Positions 25,561 to 34,918 of a stretch of 64,000 nt of DNA are shown here, piece by piece; positions within the stretch are counted from its first letter, which is position 1; every line of letters starts with the position of its first letter. The DNA is taken from assembly GCF_002803065.1 (NCBI RefSeq), contig NZ_NNBL01000030.1:1-64000 (forward strand), given 5' to 3'. The position numbers and the translations under genes were made by a program. This DNA comes from Streptomyces sp. CB01635 (GTDB lineage: Bacteria > Actinomycetota > Actinomycetes > Streptomycetales > Streptomycetaceae). The notes beneath the pieces were generated by a model, which was not told the origin of the DNA, searched no databases, and worked only from the letters and a program-made list of their open reading frames with translations.

Positions 25561-26829
25561 GTACTGCTCGGTGTCCTCCGCGAAGTCTTTCAGCGCTTGG
25601 TCAGTCAGTGTGGGGCGGGTCTGCGCAATAGCCTGGAGGTAGTCCTCCGTGCTGGGCGGTGTGCCTTTCCCGTGAGCGACTTCGCGTTCGAAGGCGGTCT
25701 GCGCGCCCTTGCGTGCTGCGAACTCGATGTCGGCCGGTGTGAACATCTCGCTGGCTTCCACCAGGCGTTGCAGGTCGACATCGGCCGCGGCAGGGCGGAG
25801 ATAGCGCTGCCAGACCGCCGTCCGGGCCACCGGATCCGGAGGGCCGACGGGGATGACGTAGTCGAAGCGGCCCGGCCGTAGGAACGCTGGGTCGAGGGAG
25901 CGGACGGAGTTCGTGGCACAGATCAGGAGCCGATCATCGTGGTCGCGGAAGCCGGGTATCAGCTTGAGGAGTTCGTTGGTGACTCCGTGACCGGGGTCGC
26001 CGGCCATGCCGGACCGGACGGAGGCGATCTCCTCGACCTCGTCGATGAAGAGGATCACCGTCTCCAGCTCGGCCAAATCGGTGAACGCCTCGCGAAGCGA
26101 GGTCGCCAGTCCTCCCTCCCCCGATGATGCGAGCCGGGAGGGGAAGAGCTCCACGAAGGGCCACTCCAGCCGGGAGGCGACCCCTTTGGCAAAACTGGTC
26201 TTGCCAGTGCCCGGCGGCCCGAAGAGGATGACCGCCTTCGGCGGCACCACTCCGTACTGCTCGGCGAGCGCGGGCTGGGCCAGCGGCAGCACGATCCGCC
26301 GCTCGATCGTCTCCTTCACCCGTTCCATTCCCGCGAGGCTGTCCCACAGTCCCCCAGGCACCATCCTTCCCCCGAGTTCCGCGAGAAGTCCCGCGTCGCT
26401 CGCGCCGAGGTGCTCGACCTTCTCGTAGAAGACGAGCCCACCGCGGGACCGATAACCGGAGTGCTCCAAAGCAGCGGATCCGGTCGCCCCCGGTACAAGG
26501 AGCGCACCGATCCGGCGGACCCCCTGTGACCGCAGGCGCCGCTCGATCTCGGCGATCAAGGCGCTTCCGATCCCGCGGTTACGCCACCCGACGCCCAGGG
26601 CCACCAGGGTGATCCAGCCCCGTTCGCCGTGAGTCTGCGCCACAGCGATGCCCACCAGCTCGTCACCGACCACCGCCACGACGGTCGGCCCGTCGGCCCG
26701 GGCCGCGGTCACGACCTCCGATACGGGGAAAACAGCAGGTGCCCCGTCCGCCTGCTGATTCTGGTCCCAGATCTGGATGGCACGGTCCAGATCGTCGTCG
26801 CGGAAATCCCGCAATCGCCACGTCGGCAT
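25549..26829 (-). CDS. GNAT acetyltransferase-AAA+ ATPase fusion protein
   Basis: This is a 426-residue two-domain protein. Residues 1-140 form a GNAT domain (RLRDFRDDDLDRAIQIWDQN, acetyl-CoA loop GWRNRGIGSALIAEIERRL near 81-99). Residues 165-410 form an AAA+ module: Walker A GPPGTGKTS at 204-212, Walker B ILFIDEVEEIAS with D263/E264, sensor-1 N307 in ICATNSVRSLD, arginine-finger-like RPGRF and the small-domain helix FTPADIEFAARKGAQTAFER. The ATPase resembles FtsH/Cdc48-type modules. ATG 26829 (MPTWRLRDF) is preferred over an upstream in-frame start at 26874 because the GNAT fold begins there. No protease, partner or operon is visible. A single polypeptide joining acetylation and ATP-driven remodelling is unusual; the target is unknown. 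Confidence 0.8.
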   Translation of the reverse strand: MPTWRLRDFRDDDLDRAIQIWDQNQQADGAPAVFPVSEVVTAARADGPTVVAVVGDELVGIAVAQTHGERGWITLVALGVGWRNRGIGSALIAEIERRLRSQGVRRIGALLVPGATGSAALEHSGYRSRGGLVFYEKVEHLGASDAGLLAELGGRMVPGGLWDSLAGMERVKETIERRIVLPLAQPALAEQYGVVPPKAVILFGPPGTGKTSFAKGVASRLEWPFVELFPSRLASSGEGGLATSLREAFTDLAELETVILFIDEVEEIASVRSGMAGDPGHGVTNELLKLIPGFRDHDDRLLICATNSVRSLDPAFLRPGRFDYVIPVGPPDPVARTAVWQRYLRPAAADVDLQRLVEASEMFTPADIEFAARKGAQTAFEREVAHGKGTPPSTEDYLQAIAQTRPTLTDQALKDFAEDTEQYVRM

Positions 26830-26998
26830 CGTCACCACCTTCGTGAGGAGACCACCGCCACTGCCCCGGGGCATGGCGGTCCTCCCGCCACCGGACCCTT
26901 TCCTCCATTCTCCGCGCCGTCGTCACGCAGCCGCACGTCGAACGACCCGCCGATGACGACAGACAGGGCCGGCGCGGCGCCATACTCCCTGCCTGGAT

Positions 26999-27597
26999 CG
27001 ACGCGGTGCCGACTTCCTGCACTCCCAGGCCGACGCCCTCCTGGCGACGGACTTCCTCGAGACCATCACATTGACCGGGCAGCGCCCGTACGTACTCACC
27101 ACCACCGAGCACGCCACCCGCCGCGCCCGCATCCCGGGCACCGCCCCGCACTGGACCGCGGCCCGGGTCACCCAGACGATCAAGAACATGGCCAGGCACC
27201 TGGAAGACACCCGCACCAAGCCCAAGTTCGTCACCCCGACCGCGACACGAAGCACCCCGCCCTCATCGACGAGGTCCTCGCCGACCCCGGCATCCGAACC
27301 GTTCCCACGAGCATCCGGACACCACGCATGAACTCGATCACGGAACGCTGGGCACAGTCCTGCCGCCACGAACTCCTTGACCACGCCCTCACCCGGAACG
27401 AAACCCACCTGCGCCACGCCCTGCACGAATACGAGCCGTACTACAACTCGCACCGCGCTCACCAGGCCATGAAACAGGCAGCACCCCTACGCGCCCTCCC
27501 CGAACCGATTGCCGATCCAGGCCGGATCGCCCTCCTCGACATACCTCGGCACGACCGCCTCGGCGGAGTGATCCACGAGTACCGACGTACCGCCTGA
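26999..27597 (+). mobile_element. Integrase-core transposase, C-terminal half (IS481-like)
   Basis: The first frame reads ADFLHSQADALLATDFLETI then TLTGQRPYVLTTTEHATRRA. Near 27240 it shifts into a second frame: HPALIDEVLADPGIRTVPTS, RTPRMNSITERWAQSCRHEL, LHEYEPYYNSHRAHQAMKQA and DRLGGVIHEYRRTA. This is the rve (integrase) core of a common Streptomyces transposase, frameshifted once and lacking its N-terminal helix-turn-helix. The first catalytic Asp (ATDF) and the final Glu (SITERW) are still there. Confidence 0.75.
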
Positions 27598-27764
27598 GAT
27601 GCACGGATGAGGATTTCGGCAGGTGCAAGGCTTCGGAACGGAGCCGCTGACGGAGTCACAGCCGAATCGCGGCGAGGGTGACCGTGCGGTGGAAGACGCG
27701 CGATCGGCGCTGTCTGCTCCAGCCTGAGCCGAGGACCGCTGTCCGGGTCGGAGCCCGACCAGTC

Positions 27765-29267
27765 TCAGCTTTGGGCGGCATGACAGTGCCCGTGGACGAC
27801 TTCGGGCGGGCACGGCGCCGCTGTTGTTGCCCCACGGTCGGTACGCCACTCGATCAGCGCGATGCCCAACGCCGCCAAGATGGCGGCGATGCCGACGCCG
27901 ACAGACGCTGCCACGGCCAGCCGGTAGTCGTCCCCGCTTGAGGCCAGTACCAAGTAGTACGTGCCGGGCAGTGCGGCCGTCCCCACTGCCCCGCCCAGGC
28001 GCTGTCCGGTCTGCAGCGCACCGCCGGCGGCGCCCGCCATCCGCACCGGAACATCCCGCAGCGTCATCGTCACATTCGGGGAGATGACGAAGCCACTGCC
28101 GATACCGCCCACGAGGAGGGCGGGGACAGCGGCCCAGACGGCGACCGATGGCGGGGCGAACCTGAGCAGCAGCGCCGCTGCGGCGAGCCCGACAACGACG
28201 CCGACCAGGCCGAGCACGGTCAGTAGCCTGCCCATCCGCTCCACAAGCCGTCCGGCCACGACGGCCGCTCCCGCGGAGCCCACGGCGAACGGTGTCACGG
28301 CCAGTCCGGACTGCAGCGGCGAAAAACCCAGGCCGTTCTGGAAGAACAGCGCGAACACGATCCACACACCGCTGAATCCCATGAAGTAGAGCGTCGCCAG
28401 GCCGGCACCGGTCGCATAGCCACGGGTTTCGGCAATCAACCTTGGATGCAGCAGCGGTTCGCCGCCTTGGGCTGCGACTCGGCGCTCCCACCGCCCGAAG
28501 CCGACCAGCAGCAGTGCCCCTACCGGGAAGAGCCACCACAGACGGCGCACGCCGCCGGAGTCGGCTTGGACCAACGGCAGCAGGACCGCCAGGACACCGC
28601 AACCGATCAGGGCAACGCCCGACAGATCGAGGTGTCCCCTCTTGCCCGGGGCGACGCGGGGCAGCAGCCGGTGGCCGAGTACGAGTGCCACGGCACCCAC
28701 GGGGACGTTGACGAAGAAGATCCAGCGCCAGCCCTGAGGTCCGGTGGCCAAGGCGAGGATGACGCCTCCGGTGATCGGACCGACCGCACTGGAGATGCCG
28801 ACAGTGGCGCCGAACAACCCGAAGGCACGAGCACGCTCGGCTCCGGTGAACATCTGTTGGATCAGCGCAGAATTCTGCGGAGCAAGGCAGCCGGCGGCGA
28901 TTCCTTGCGCCATGCGGGCGATGACGAGCAGGGTGATCGTCGGGGCCGCCCCCGCTGCGACGCTGCACAAGACAAAGGCCGCGAGCGCTCCGAGGAAGAT
29001 CCGGCGTCGGCCGATCGCATCGCCAAGACGTCCGGCCGGCACCAGCGCAAGCGCGAACGTCAGCGCATACCCGGACACCACCCATTGCACTGCGGCCGGT
29101 GAGGCGCCCAGTTCCCTTTGCATCGAGGGCAGCGCGACCGCGACGATCGTCACATCGAGCAGGATCATGAAGCCCGCCACCAGCGTGACCCACAAGGCCC
29201 GCCACCGGCTCGGATCTGGCCGGCCTGCTGACTTCGCCGGGCCTGGTGGTCGCCCACTCGATTCCAC
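27765..29267 (-). CDS. MFS multidrug efflux transporter (DHA2/EmrB-QacA type)
   Basis: This is a 500-residue transporter with 14 expected membrane helices. Family motifs are clear: LDVTIVAVALPSMQRELG in helix 1, GYALTFALALVPAGRLGDAI and GRRRIFLG (motif A) and the motif C region GPITGGVILA. GTG 29267 follows AAAGGAG at five bases, which fixes the start. DHA2 members export drugs, dyes or secondary metabolites with protons; the substrate here is unknown. Such genes usually sit next to a TetR or MarR regulator, but only TetR scraps remain nearby. The gene is intact despite its decayed surroundings. Confidence 0.88.
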   Translation of the reverse strand: MESSGRPPGPAKSAGRPDPSRWRALWVTLVAGFMILLDVTIVAVALPSMQRELGASPAAVQWVVSGYALTFALALVPAGRLGDAIGRRRIFLGALAAFVLCSVAAGAAPTITLLVIARMAQGIAAGCLAPQNSALIQQMFTGAERARAFGLFGATVGISSAVGPITGGVILALATGPQGWRWIFFVNVPVGAVALVLGHRLLPRVAPGKRGHLDLSGVALIGCGVLAVLLPLVQADSGGVRRLWWLFPVGALLLVGFGRWERRVAAQGGEPLLHPRLIAETRGYATGAGLATLYFMGFSGVWIVFALFFQNGLGFSPLQSGLAVTPFAVGSAGAAVVAGRLVERMGRLLTVLGLVGVVVGLAAAALLLRFAPPSVAVWAAVPALLVGGIGSGFVISPNVTMTLRDVPVRMAGAAGGALQTGQRLGGAVGTAALPGTYYLVLASSGDDYRLAVAASVGVGIAAILAALGIALIEWRTDRGATTAAPCPPEVVHGHCHAAQS

Positions 29268-29685
29268 GGGGCTCCTTTCGACGGAGTCACGACCCAGTGT
29301 CCGTGCACACGAGGGCCAGACATCGCGTAATTAAGTACGACTACTCATCCGATCAGAGCTAGGCCCTGCGGTTTTCCGGTCTCAGAGGGAGGAAATCAGC
29401 ACCAACCAGCACCGGAATCAGGCGTGCTGACTACCAGAGCGCCAAATGCCTGGAGTTACCGCGGTACAGCAGCGGGGCCATCTGCCACTGGCAATCATCA
29501 CTGGTCGTGACGGCACCCATCGTCACCTGAATATGGGCGTGGTGGCACGACCTTGCGGTCATGGCGGCGTGTCCCGCTCTCCTGAGCTGCAGCGGCGCCG
29601 CTCCGACGGCCGTGGAGCGTGCGGCAGCGGGCCATGCAGGCGGGGCCGCTCGGCGAGTTTGTTCAACTACCTGGCCCGCAAGTCT
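29268..29685. other. Divergent intergenic region
   Basis: This separates the minus-strand MFS gene from the plus-strand GH2 gene and should carry both promoters. An AT-rich patch near 29328-29345 (CGTAATTAAGTACGACTACT) would suit the MFS promoter. No coding frame here is convincing. Confidence 0.35.
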
Positions 29686-29699
29686 TTTTAACGATGTAA
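29686..29699. promoter_or_regulatory. Possible LacI-type operator upstream of GH2
   Basis: TTTTAACGATGTAA shares the right half (AACGATGT-A) with the sites at 29742, 32989, 43526 and 43695. The left half is degenerate, so this is the weakest of the series. It lies 50 bases before the GH2 start. Confidence 0.35.
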
Positions 29700-29741
29700 G
29701 TCCTGTGCTGTGATGAGCGCCATCGCTGAGGCCGTCCCAGG

Positions 29742-29755
29742 AGACAACGATGTCA
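29742..29755. promoter_or_regulatory. Possible operator overlapping the GH2 start codon
   Basis: AGACAACGATGTCA contains the 12-base imperfect palindrome GACAACGATGTC (10 of 12 positions symmetric) centred on CG. The GH2 ATG at 29750 is inside it, directly behind AGGAG. Confidence 0.45.
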
Positions 29756-31618
29756 ACTCTGTCTGAAGAGCGCCCCCATCCCGATCCCCAGAACGCCGGC
29801 GTCCCCCGCCCCGAATACCCTCGCCCCAGCTTCGTCCGCGACGAGTGGCTGAATCTCAACGGCACCTGGCAGTTCGCCTTCGACCCCGGCGACAGCGGCC
29901 TGGAGCGCGGGCTCGTCGATGCCGAGCTGCCCGGCACGATCACCGTTCCGTTCTGCCCGGAGTCGGAGCTGTCCGGGATCGGCGACACCGACTTCCACGC
30001 CGCCGTCTGGTACCGCCGCACGGTGCGGATCCCCGAGGGCTGGCAGGGCCGGCGCCCCGTGCTGCACTTCGGAGCCGTCGATCACGACGCCACGGTCTGG
30101 GTCAACGGCCGCGAAGTGGCCCGACACAGCGGCGGGTTCACCTCCTTCAGCGCCGACCTTGCTGGCGTGGCGCGCGCGGGCGAGGACGCCGTGATCGTCG
30201 TACGCGCCAGGGACACCCGGCAGGGACCACAGGCCCGCGGCAAGCAGTCCGACCGGTACGACAACTACACCTGCCTGTACACACGCGCCACCGGCATCTG
30301 GCAGACGGTCTGGCTGGAGCCGGTGGCCGACACCCACCTCGGGCGGCCCCGCATCACCCCCGACCTCGCCGCCGGCTGCTTCCACCTCGAACTGCCCCTG
30401 TCCGGCAACCGCAAGGGCCATCACATCCGCGCCCGGCTGACCGACGAGCAGGGCACCGTGGCCGAGGGCTCGGTCGCGGCCCACCTCGATCTCGCACCAC
30501 GCCTGGTCCTCGCCGTCCCCGAGGAGCGGCGCAGGTGCTGGTCGCCCGAGGATCCGCATCTGTACGAGATTCACCTGGAGGTGGTGGACGGCGACGCCGC
30601 GGTGGTGGACAGCGCCCGGTGCACCGCGGGCCTGCGGTCGGTCACGATCGAGGGAAAGCAGGTACTGCTCAACGGCCATCCGGTCTTCCAGCGCCTCGTC
30701 CTCGACCAGGGCTGGTACCCCGACGGCCTGATGACGGCTCCCAGCGACGCCGCGCTGGTCCGCGACATCAAGCTGTCGCTCGCCGCCGGTTTCAACGGGG
30801 CCCGCCTGCACCAGAAGGTCTTCGAGGAGCGCTTCCTCCACCACGCGGACCGCCTGGGCTATCTGGTGTGGGCCGAGTTCGGTGACTGGGGGGCAGGCAC
30901 CGGGGCATCGAGCGGCGACACCCACCAGCAGACCATCGGCTTCGCCGCCCAGTGGCTGGAGGCGGTCGAGCGGGACCACTCCCACCCCTCGATCATCGGC
31001 TGGTGCCCCCTCAACGAGACCCGGCAGGAACTGCACGACCGCCGCACCACGCTCGACGACGCCACCCGCGCCCTGTTCCTCGCCACGAAGGCCGCCGACA
31101 CCTCACGTCCCGTGCTGGACACCTCCGGCTACTCCCACCGCGTCCCCGAGACGGACATCTACGACTCGCACTGCTACGAACAGGACCCCGACGCCTTCCG
31201 GCAGTTGATGGCGGGCCTGGACAAGAACGAGCCGTTTATCAACCCGCAGGACGAGCCGGGCGACACCGAGTGGTCGGTGGCGTACCGCGGACAGCCGTAC
31301 TTTTGCAGCGAGTTCGGCGGCATCTGGTGGAATCCTGACGAGGCTGCTCCCGACGACGGCAGCCGGAACAGCTCCTGGGGATACGGCGAACGACCCCGCG
31401 ACGAGGAGGAGTTCCACCAGCGCTTCGCCGGGCTGACCGGCGTGCTCCTCGACGACCCGGACATGTTCGGCTACTGCTACACCCAGCTCACCGACGTGTT
31501 CCAGGAGGAGAACGGCATCTACCGGTTCGACCGATCCGTCAAGCTCGACGTGACGCGGGTGCGCGCGGCGCAGCAGCGTCCGGCCGCTTGCGAGTCGGCT
31601 GCCGAGAGGATGAAGTAG
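29750..31618 (+). CDS. GH2-family glycoside hydrolase
   Basis: This is a cytoplasmic glycoside hydrolase family 2 enzyme (622 residues) with the usual order: a sugar-binding jelly roll (RDEWLNLNGTWQFAFDPGD, AVWYRRTVRIPEGW, ATVWVNGREVARHSGGF), an immunoglobulin-like domain and the TIM barrel. The acid/base is E423 in IIGWCPLNET and the likely nucleophile E521 in PYFCSEFGG. GH2 covers beta-galactosidases, beta-mannosidases and beta-glucuronidases; the sequence does not tell me which, and the length fits a compact subgroup. The binding-protein gene overlaps its stop by one base, so it heads a GH2-ABC operon. Confidence 0.87.
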   Translation: MSTLSEERPHPDPQNAGVPRPEYPRPSFVRDEWLNLNGTWQFAFDPGDSGLERGLVDAELPGTITVPFCPESELSGIGDTDFHAAVWYRRTVRIPEGWQGRRPVLHFGAVDHDATVWVNGREVARHSGGFTSFSADLAGVARAGEDAVIVVRARDTRQGPQARGKQSDRYDNYTCLYTRATGIWQTVWLEPVADTHLGRPRITPDLAAGCFHLELPLSGNRKGHHIRARLTDEQGTVAEGSVAAHLDLAPRLVLAVPEERRRCWSPEDPHLYEIHLEVVDGDAAVVDSARCTAGLRSVTIEGKQVLLNGHPVFQRLVLDQGWYPDGLMTAPSDAALVRDIKLSLAAGFNGARLHQKVFEERFLHHADRLGYLVWAEFGDWGAGTGASSGDTHQQTIGFAAQWLEAVERDHSHPSIIGWCPLNETRQELHDRRTTLDDATRALFLATKAADTSRPVLDTSGYSHRVPETDIYDSHCYEQDPDAFRQLMAGLDKNEPFINPQDEPGDTEWSVAYRGQPYFCSEFGGIWWNPDEAAPDDGSRNSSWGYGERPRDEEEFHQRFAGLTGVLLDDPDMFGYCYTQLTDVFQEENGIYRFDRSVKLDVTRVRAAQQRPAACESAAERMK

Positions 31619-32928
31619 TGGCCCTCTCCCGGAGGAACCTGCTGCGCGGCGGCCTGTACGGGGCCTCGGCCGCCGCGCTGGCTCCGGCGCTGTCCGCGTG
31701 CGGATCGATCGCCGAAGCCTCGTCGTCGGCCGGCGGCATCCAGTACTGGAATCCGTTCACGGGCGGCGACGGCGGCCTGATGAAGACGATGGTGGCGCAG
31801 GTCGAGCGGCGTGTGTCGGGCCTGGACGCCCAGAGCATCGTCCTGGAGGGCGGCTCGTCGTACTACACCAAGCTGGCCATGTCGTCGGCCGGCGGCCGCG
31901 CCCCGGATCTGGCCATCATGCACATGTCGCGCCTGGCGGGTTACGCGCCGGGCGGGCTGCTCGACCCCTGGGACATGGACACCCTTGCAGAGTTCGGTGT
32001 CACGGCCGACCAGCTCAACACGGATGTGTTCCGGCGCGGCCACCACGACGGAGTGCCGTACGCGATCCCGCTCGACACCCACCCGTTCGTGGTGTTCTTC
32101 GACCGGGAGGTCATGGCCAAGGCCGACCTCGTCGGCAGCGACGGCCACCTCGTGCCGCTCAAGTCCCCGGAGGGCTACCTGGACGCCGCCGAGCGCCTTC
32201 GCGACGTCACCAAGGGCGGGATGGGTCCGGTCTTCGGCCACGTCGGCGACATGGCCCAGAGCTGGCGGATGTTCTGGTCGCTCTACCGGCAGACCGGTGC
32301 CGAGTTCGACCTCACCGGCCGGCGGATCAGGATCGACCGGGACACTGCTGTCGAGATCGTGGGCTTCATGCAGAAGCTCACGGCTCCGGACTGCAAGCAC
32401 ATGGACGTCGGCATCGCCGTCGGCTCCTTCTCCAGCCGCTCCGCCCCGATGATCTTCTCCGGTGAGTGGGACGTCCTCGCCTTCAGCCAGATCAAGGGAA
32501 TCGACCTCGGCGCCGCGCCCTTCCCTCAGCTCTACGACCGCCCCGCCTCCTGGGCGGACAGCCACGCGTTCGTCCTGCCGCATCAGAACGATCCCGATCC
32601 GCAGCGGCGGCGCACCACGCACCGGCTGGTGGCGGAGCTGCTGAAGGCCAGCCTCACCTGGGCCGGTGCGGGGCACATCCCGGCCTATCTGCCGGTCGTC
32701 GAGTCACGGAAGTACCGCAGCCTCGAACCGCAGGCCGACTACGCCGCGGCGGCGGAGGCGACCGCGCTCGAACCGTCGGCCTGGTTCATGGGAGCGGGCA
32801 GCGACGCGCAGGGCCAGATGTGCCAGGCGATGCAGCCGGCGCTCATCGGTACGGGAACGGCCGCGCAGGCCGTCGACGACATGGTCAGCGCGATCAACTT
32901 CTCTCTCGGCAAGCCGAACCCGGCCTGA
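31618..32928 (+). CDS. Sugar-binding lipoprotein (GH2 locus)
   Basis: GTG 31618 shares its first base with the TAG of the GH2 gene, and AGAGGATGAAG precedes it. The 436-residue product starts with a twin-arginine signal (LSRRNLLRGGLYGASAAALA) ending in a lipobox ALSAC. The family-1 solute-binding fold follows (YWNPFTGGDGGLMKTMVAQV, LAMSSAGGRAPDLAIMHMSR, YAIPLDTHPFVVFFDREVMA). It captures the oligosaccharide for the two permeases downstream. The sugar is unknown, but the linked GH2 should cleave it. Confidence 0.88.
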   Translation: MALSRRNLLRGGLYGASAAALAPALSACGSIAEASSSAGGIQYWNPFTGGDGGLMKTMVAQVERRVSGLDAQSIVLEGGSSYYTKLAMSSAGGRAPDLAIMHMSRLAGYAPGGLLDPWDMDTLAEFGVTADQLNTDVFRRGHHDGVPYAIPLDTHPFVVFFDREVMAKADLVGSDGHLVPLKSPEGYLDAAERLRDVTKGGMGPVFGHVGDMAQSWRMFWSLYRQTGAEFDLTGRRIRIDRDTAVEIVGFMQKLTAPDCKHMDVGIAVGSFSSRSAPMIFSGEWDVLAFSQIKGIDLGAAPFPQLYDRPASWADSHAFVLPHQNDPDPQRRRTTHRLVAELLKASLTWAGAGHIPAYLPVVESRKYRSLEPQADYAAAAEATALEPSAWFMGAGSDAQGQMCQAMQPALIGTGTAAQAVDDMVSAINFSLGKPNPA

Positions 32929-32984
32929 TCCCGAACTTGGCCTGATCCCGAACCGGCCCGAACCCGATCCGGCCCGAACCCGCT
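32922..32984. repeat. Short degenerate tandem repeats
   Basis: GGCCTGATCCCGAAC occurs at 32922-32936 and 32939-32953, followed by two units of CGGCCCGAACCCG. The repeats fill the gap between the binding-protein stop and the permease operator/start and probably arose by slippage. Confidence 0.6.
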
Positions 32985-32988
32985 CAGA

Positions 32989-33002
32989 GGACAACGATGT
33001 CA
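32989..33002. promoter_or_regulatory. Possible operator before the permease pair
   Basis: GGACAACGATGTCA matches the site over the GH2 start in 12 of 14 positions. The permease ATG is its last base. It lies inside the operon, so it could act as a roadblock or give the permeases separate control. Confidence 0.45.
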
Positions 33003-33913
33003 TGAGTGCACCTTCCTTCCGCCCCTTCCGACCCTCCCCTGTCGGCAGGCCCCGGCGGCGCAGCGCCGGCCCGCTCTTCGTCACCCCGTTCATGCTGCTC
33101 TTCGTGATCTTCCTGGTGGTGCCGTTCGCCTGGGGTCTGTGGATGAGCTTCACCGACGCCAGCCTCACCGGAAGCGGCGATTCCACGTTCTCCGGTCTGA
33201 ACAACTACGCCGAGGCCCTGACCGATCCGGTGATGTGGGACACCATGGGCAACACCGTGGTGTTCACCCTGCTGTCGACGGTCCCCCTGGTGATGTTCGC
33301 GCTGGGGATGGCACTGCTCGTGCACACCGGACTGCCCGGCCAGTGGCTGTGGCGGCTCGCGTTCTTCACCCCGTACCTGCTGACCAGCGCGGTGGTGTGG
33401 CAGGTCGGGCTGATGCTGTTCCAGCCGGACATCGGCATGCTCAACACCGTGCTCAAGGCGGTCGGCCTGGACGGCATCGGTTGGCTCCTTGAGGAGAAGT
33501 ACGCGATGTGGTCGATGGTGCTGATCACCGTCTGGTGGACCGTCGGCTTCAACTTCCTGCTGTACCTGGCGGCCCTCCAGACCGTCCCCGACCAGCTCTA
33601 CGAGGCGGCCGCCATCGACGGCGCCGGCGCGTGGCGACGCCTGTGGTCGATCACCCTGCCCCAGCTCCACCGCACCACCGCACTCATCGCGGTCCTGCAG
33701 ATCCTCGGCTCGCTGAAGGTCTTCGACCAGATCTTCCTGCTGACCAGGGGCGGCCCGAACGGCTCCACCCGCCCCGTCCTGGAGTACATCTTCGAGACCG
33801 GCTTCACCGGCTACCGCCTCGGCTACGCCTCGGCTATGTCGTACATCTTCTTCGCCCTGTTGCTCGTTCTCTCCATCGGCCAGCTGAAGTTCTTCTCGCG
33901 CAGGGAGGCATGA
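33002..33913 (+). CDS. Sugar ABC transporter permease (MalF-type, GH2 locus)
   Basis: This is a 303-residue permease. After an Arg/Pro-rich N-terminus the first helix is LFVTPFMLLFVIFLVVPFAW; the EAA loop reads EAAAIDGAGAWRRLWSITLP. The start ATG 33002 follows GAGG and lies at the end of the ACAACGATGTCA motif. The next permease gene begins two bases after its stop. Together with the lipoprotein it forms a CUT1-type importer that needs an ATPase supplied elsewhere. Confidence 0.9.
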   Translation: MSAPSFRPFRPSPVGRPRRRSAGPLFVTPFMLLFVIFLVVPFAWGLWMSFTDASLTGSGDSTFSGLNNYAEALTDPVMWDTMGNTVVFTLLSTVPLVMFALGMALLVHTGLPGQWLWRLAFFTPYLLTSAVVWQVGLMLFQPDIGMLNTVLKAVGLDGIGWLLEEKYAMWSMVLITVWWTVGFNFLLYLAALQTVPDQLYEAAAIDGAGAWRRLWSITLPQLHRTTALIAVLQILGSLKVFDQIFLLTRGGPNGSTRPVLEYIFETGFTGYRLGYASAMSYIFFALLLVLSIGQLKFFSRREA

Positions 33914-33915
33914 CG

Positions 33916-34842
33916 ATGACCACGGACACCCTCACCCGCCCGCGCACCACACCCTCCGCAGCGCCGGGAACGGTCCGCCGGGCCCGCCGCTCCACCGCAC
34001 CGCAGCAGGTGCTGGGCTCCGGCCGGGGCGCCAGGGCGGCCGCCGTGACGGCACTGATCCTGATGACGGTGATGTGGCTGGCGCCGATCGCCTGGGCCCT
34101 CGCCGTCTCGCTCAAGTCCGAGCCTGACGCGGCCACGGTCGGCGACGGCTGGATACCCGCGAACGGCTTCACTGGCGAGGCCTACCGCAAGATCTTCGCC
34201 GCGGGGAAGATCCCGATGTGGGCGCTGAACAGCCTGGTGGTGGCGGTGGCGGTGACCGTGATCACCGTGGCTGTCTCGGCGCTGGCTGCCTACGGCTTCT
34301 CCCGTACGCTCTTCCGCGGCCGCAAGCTGCTGTTCGCCGTGACGATCGCCTCGATCATGATTCCGCCGCAGATCATGATCGTCCCGCTGTTCCGCGAGAT
34401 GGTCGCGTTCAACCTCCTGGACACCTACGCGGGGATGATCCTTCCCCAGGTGGTGGCGGCGCCGATGGTCTACATCCTGAAGAAGTTCTTCGACGGCATC
34501 CCGCGTGAACTCGAGGACGCGGCCCGGATCGACGGCGCGAGCAGTATCCGTGTCTTCCTGAGCATTGTGCTGCCGCTGTCGCGGCCGGTGCTCGCAGCCG
34601 TGTCGATCTTCGTGTTCATCGGCACGTGGAACAACTTCCTCTGGCCGTACATCAGCACAAGCAAGCAGTCGCTGATGACGCTGCCGGTCGGTCTCGCGAC
34701 GGTTAAGGACGCCTACGGCCTGCAGTACGCGCAGTTGGCCGCTTCTGCGATGCTGGCGTCGATTCCGCTCGTCGTCGTGTTCATGCTGGCGCAGCGCCAG
34801 ATCGTGAAGTCCGTCGCCACTACAGGGCTCGGCGGCCAGTAG
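33916..34842 (+). CDS. Sugar ABC transporter permease (MalG-type, GH2 locus)
   Basis: This is a 308-residue permease with EAA-like loop EDAARIDGASSIRVFLSIVLP, where the first residue pair is Glu-Asp rather than Glu-Ala. ATG 33916 is chosen over ATG 33910 because GGGAGG lies seven bases before the former but only one base before the latter. Helices such as AAVTALILMTVMWLAPIAWA and LNSLVVAVAVTVITVAVSAL are evident. It is the last gene of the GH2 operon, and a strong hairpin follows 15 bases later. Confidence 0.9.
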   Translation: MTTDTLTRPRTTPSAAPGTVRRARRSTAPQQVLGSGRGARAAAVTALILMTVMWLAPIAWALAVSLKSEPDAATVGDGWIPANGFTGEAYRKIFAAGKIPMWALNSLVVAVAVTVITVAVSALAAYGFSRTLFRGRKLLFAVTIASIMIPPQIMIVPLFREMVAFNLLDTYAGMILPQVVAAPMVYILKKFFDGIPRELEDAARIDGASSIRVFLSIVLPLSRPVLAAVSIFVFIGTWNNFLWPYISTSKQSLMTLPVGLATVKDAYGLQYAQLAASAMLASIPLVVVFMLAQRQIVKSVATTGLGGQ

Positions 34843-34857
34843 ATGCCGCACCACGCG

Positions 34858-34903
34858 AACCGCCCGGTCGGACCGGCAGCCTTGCCGGTCCGACCGGGCG
34901 GTT
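34858..34903. terminator. Bidirectional terminator between convergent operons
   Basis: A perfect 21-bp inverted repeat (arms 34858-34878 and 34883-34903, beginning AACCGCCCGGTCGGACC) with a four-base loop is followed by TTTCATG on the plus strand. On the minus strand the arm continues into further A/G-rich sequence. It sits between the stop codons of the GH2 operon and the HIT gene and should end both transcripts. Confidence 0.85.
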
Positions 34904-34918
34904 TCATGTCCCTGGCTC

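Noticed and set aside
29431..30021. A 196-codon minus-strand frame in front of GH2
   Set aside because: It overlaps the GH2 start and its promoter region antisense, with no ribosome-binding site and a biased product.
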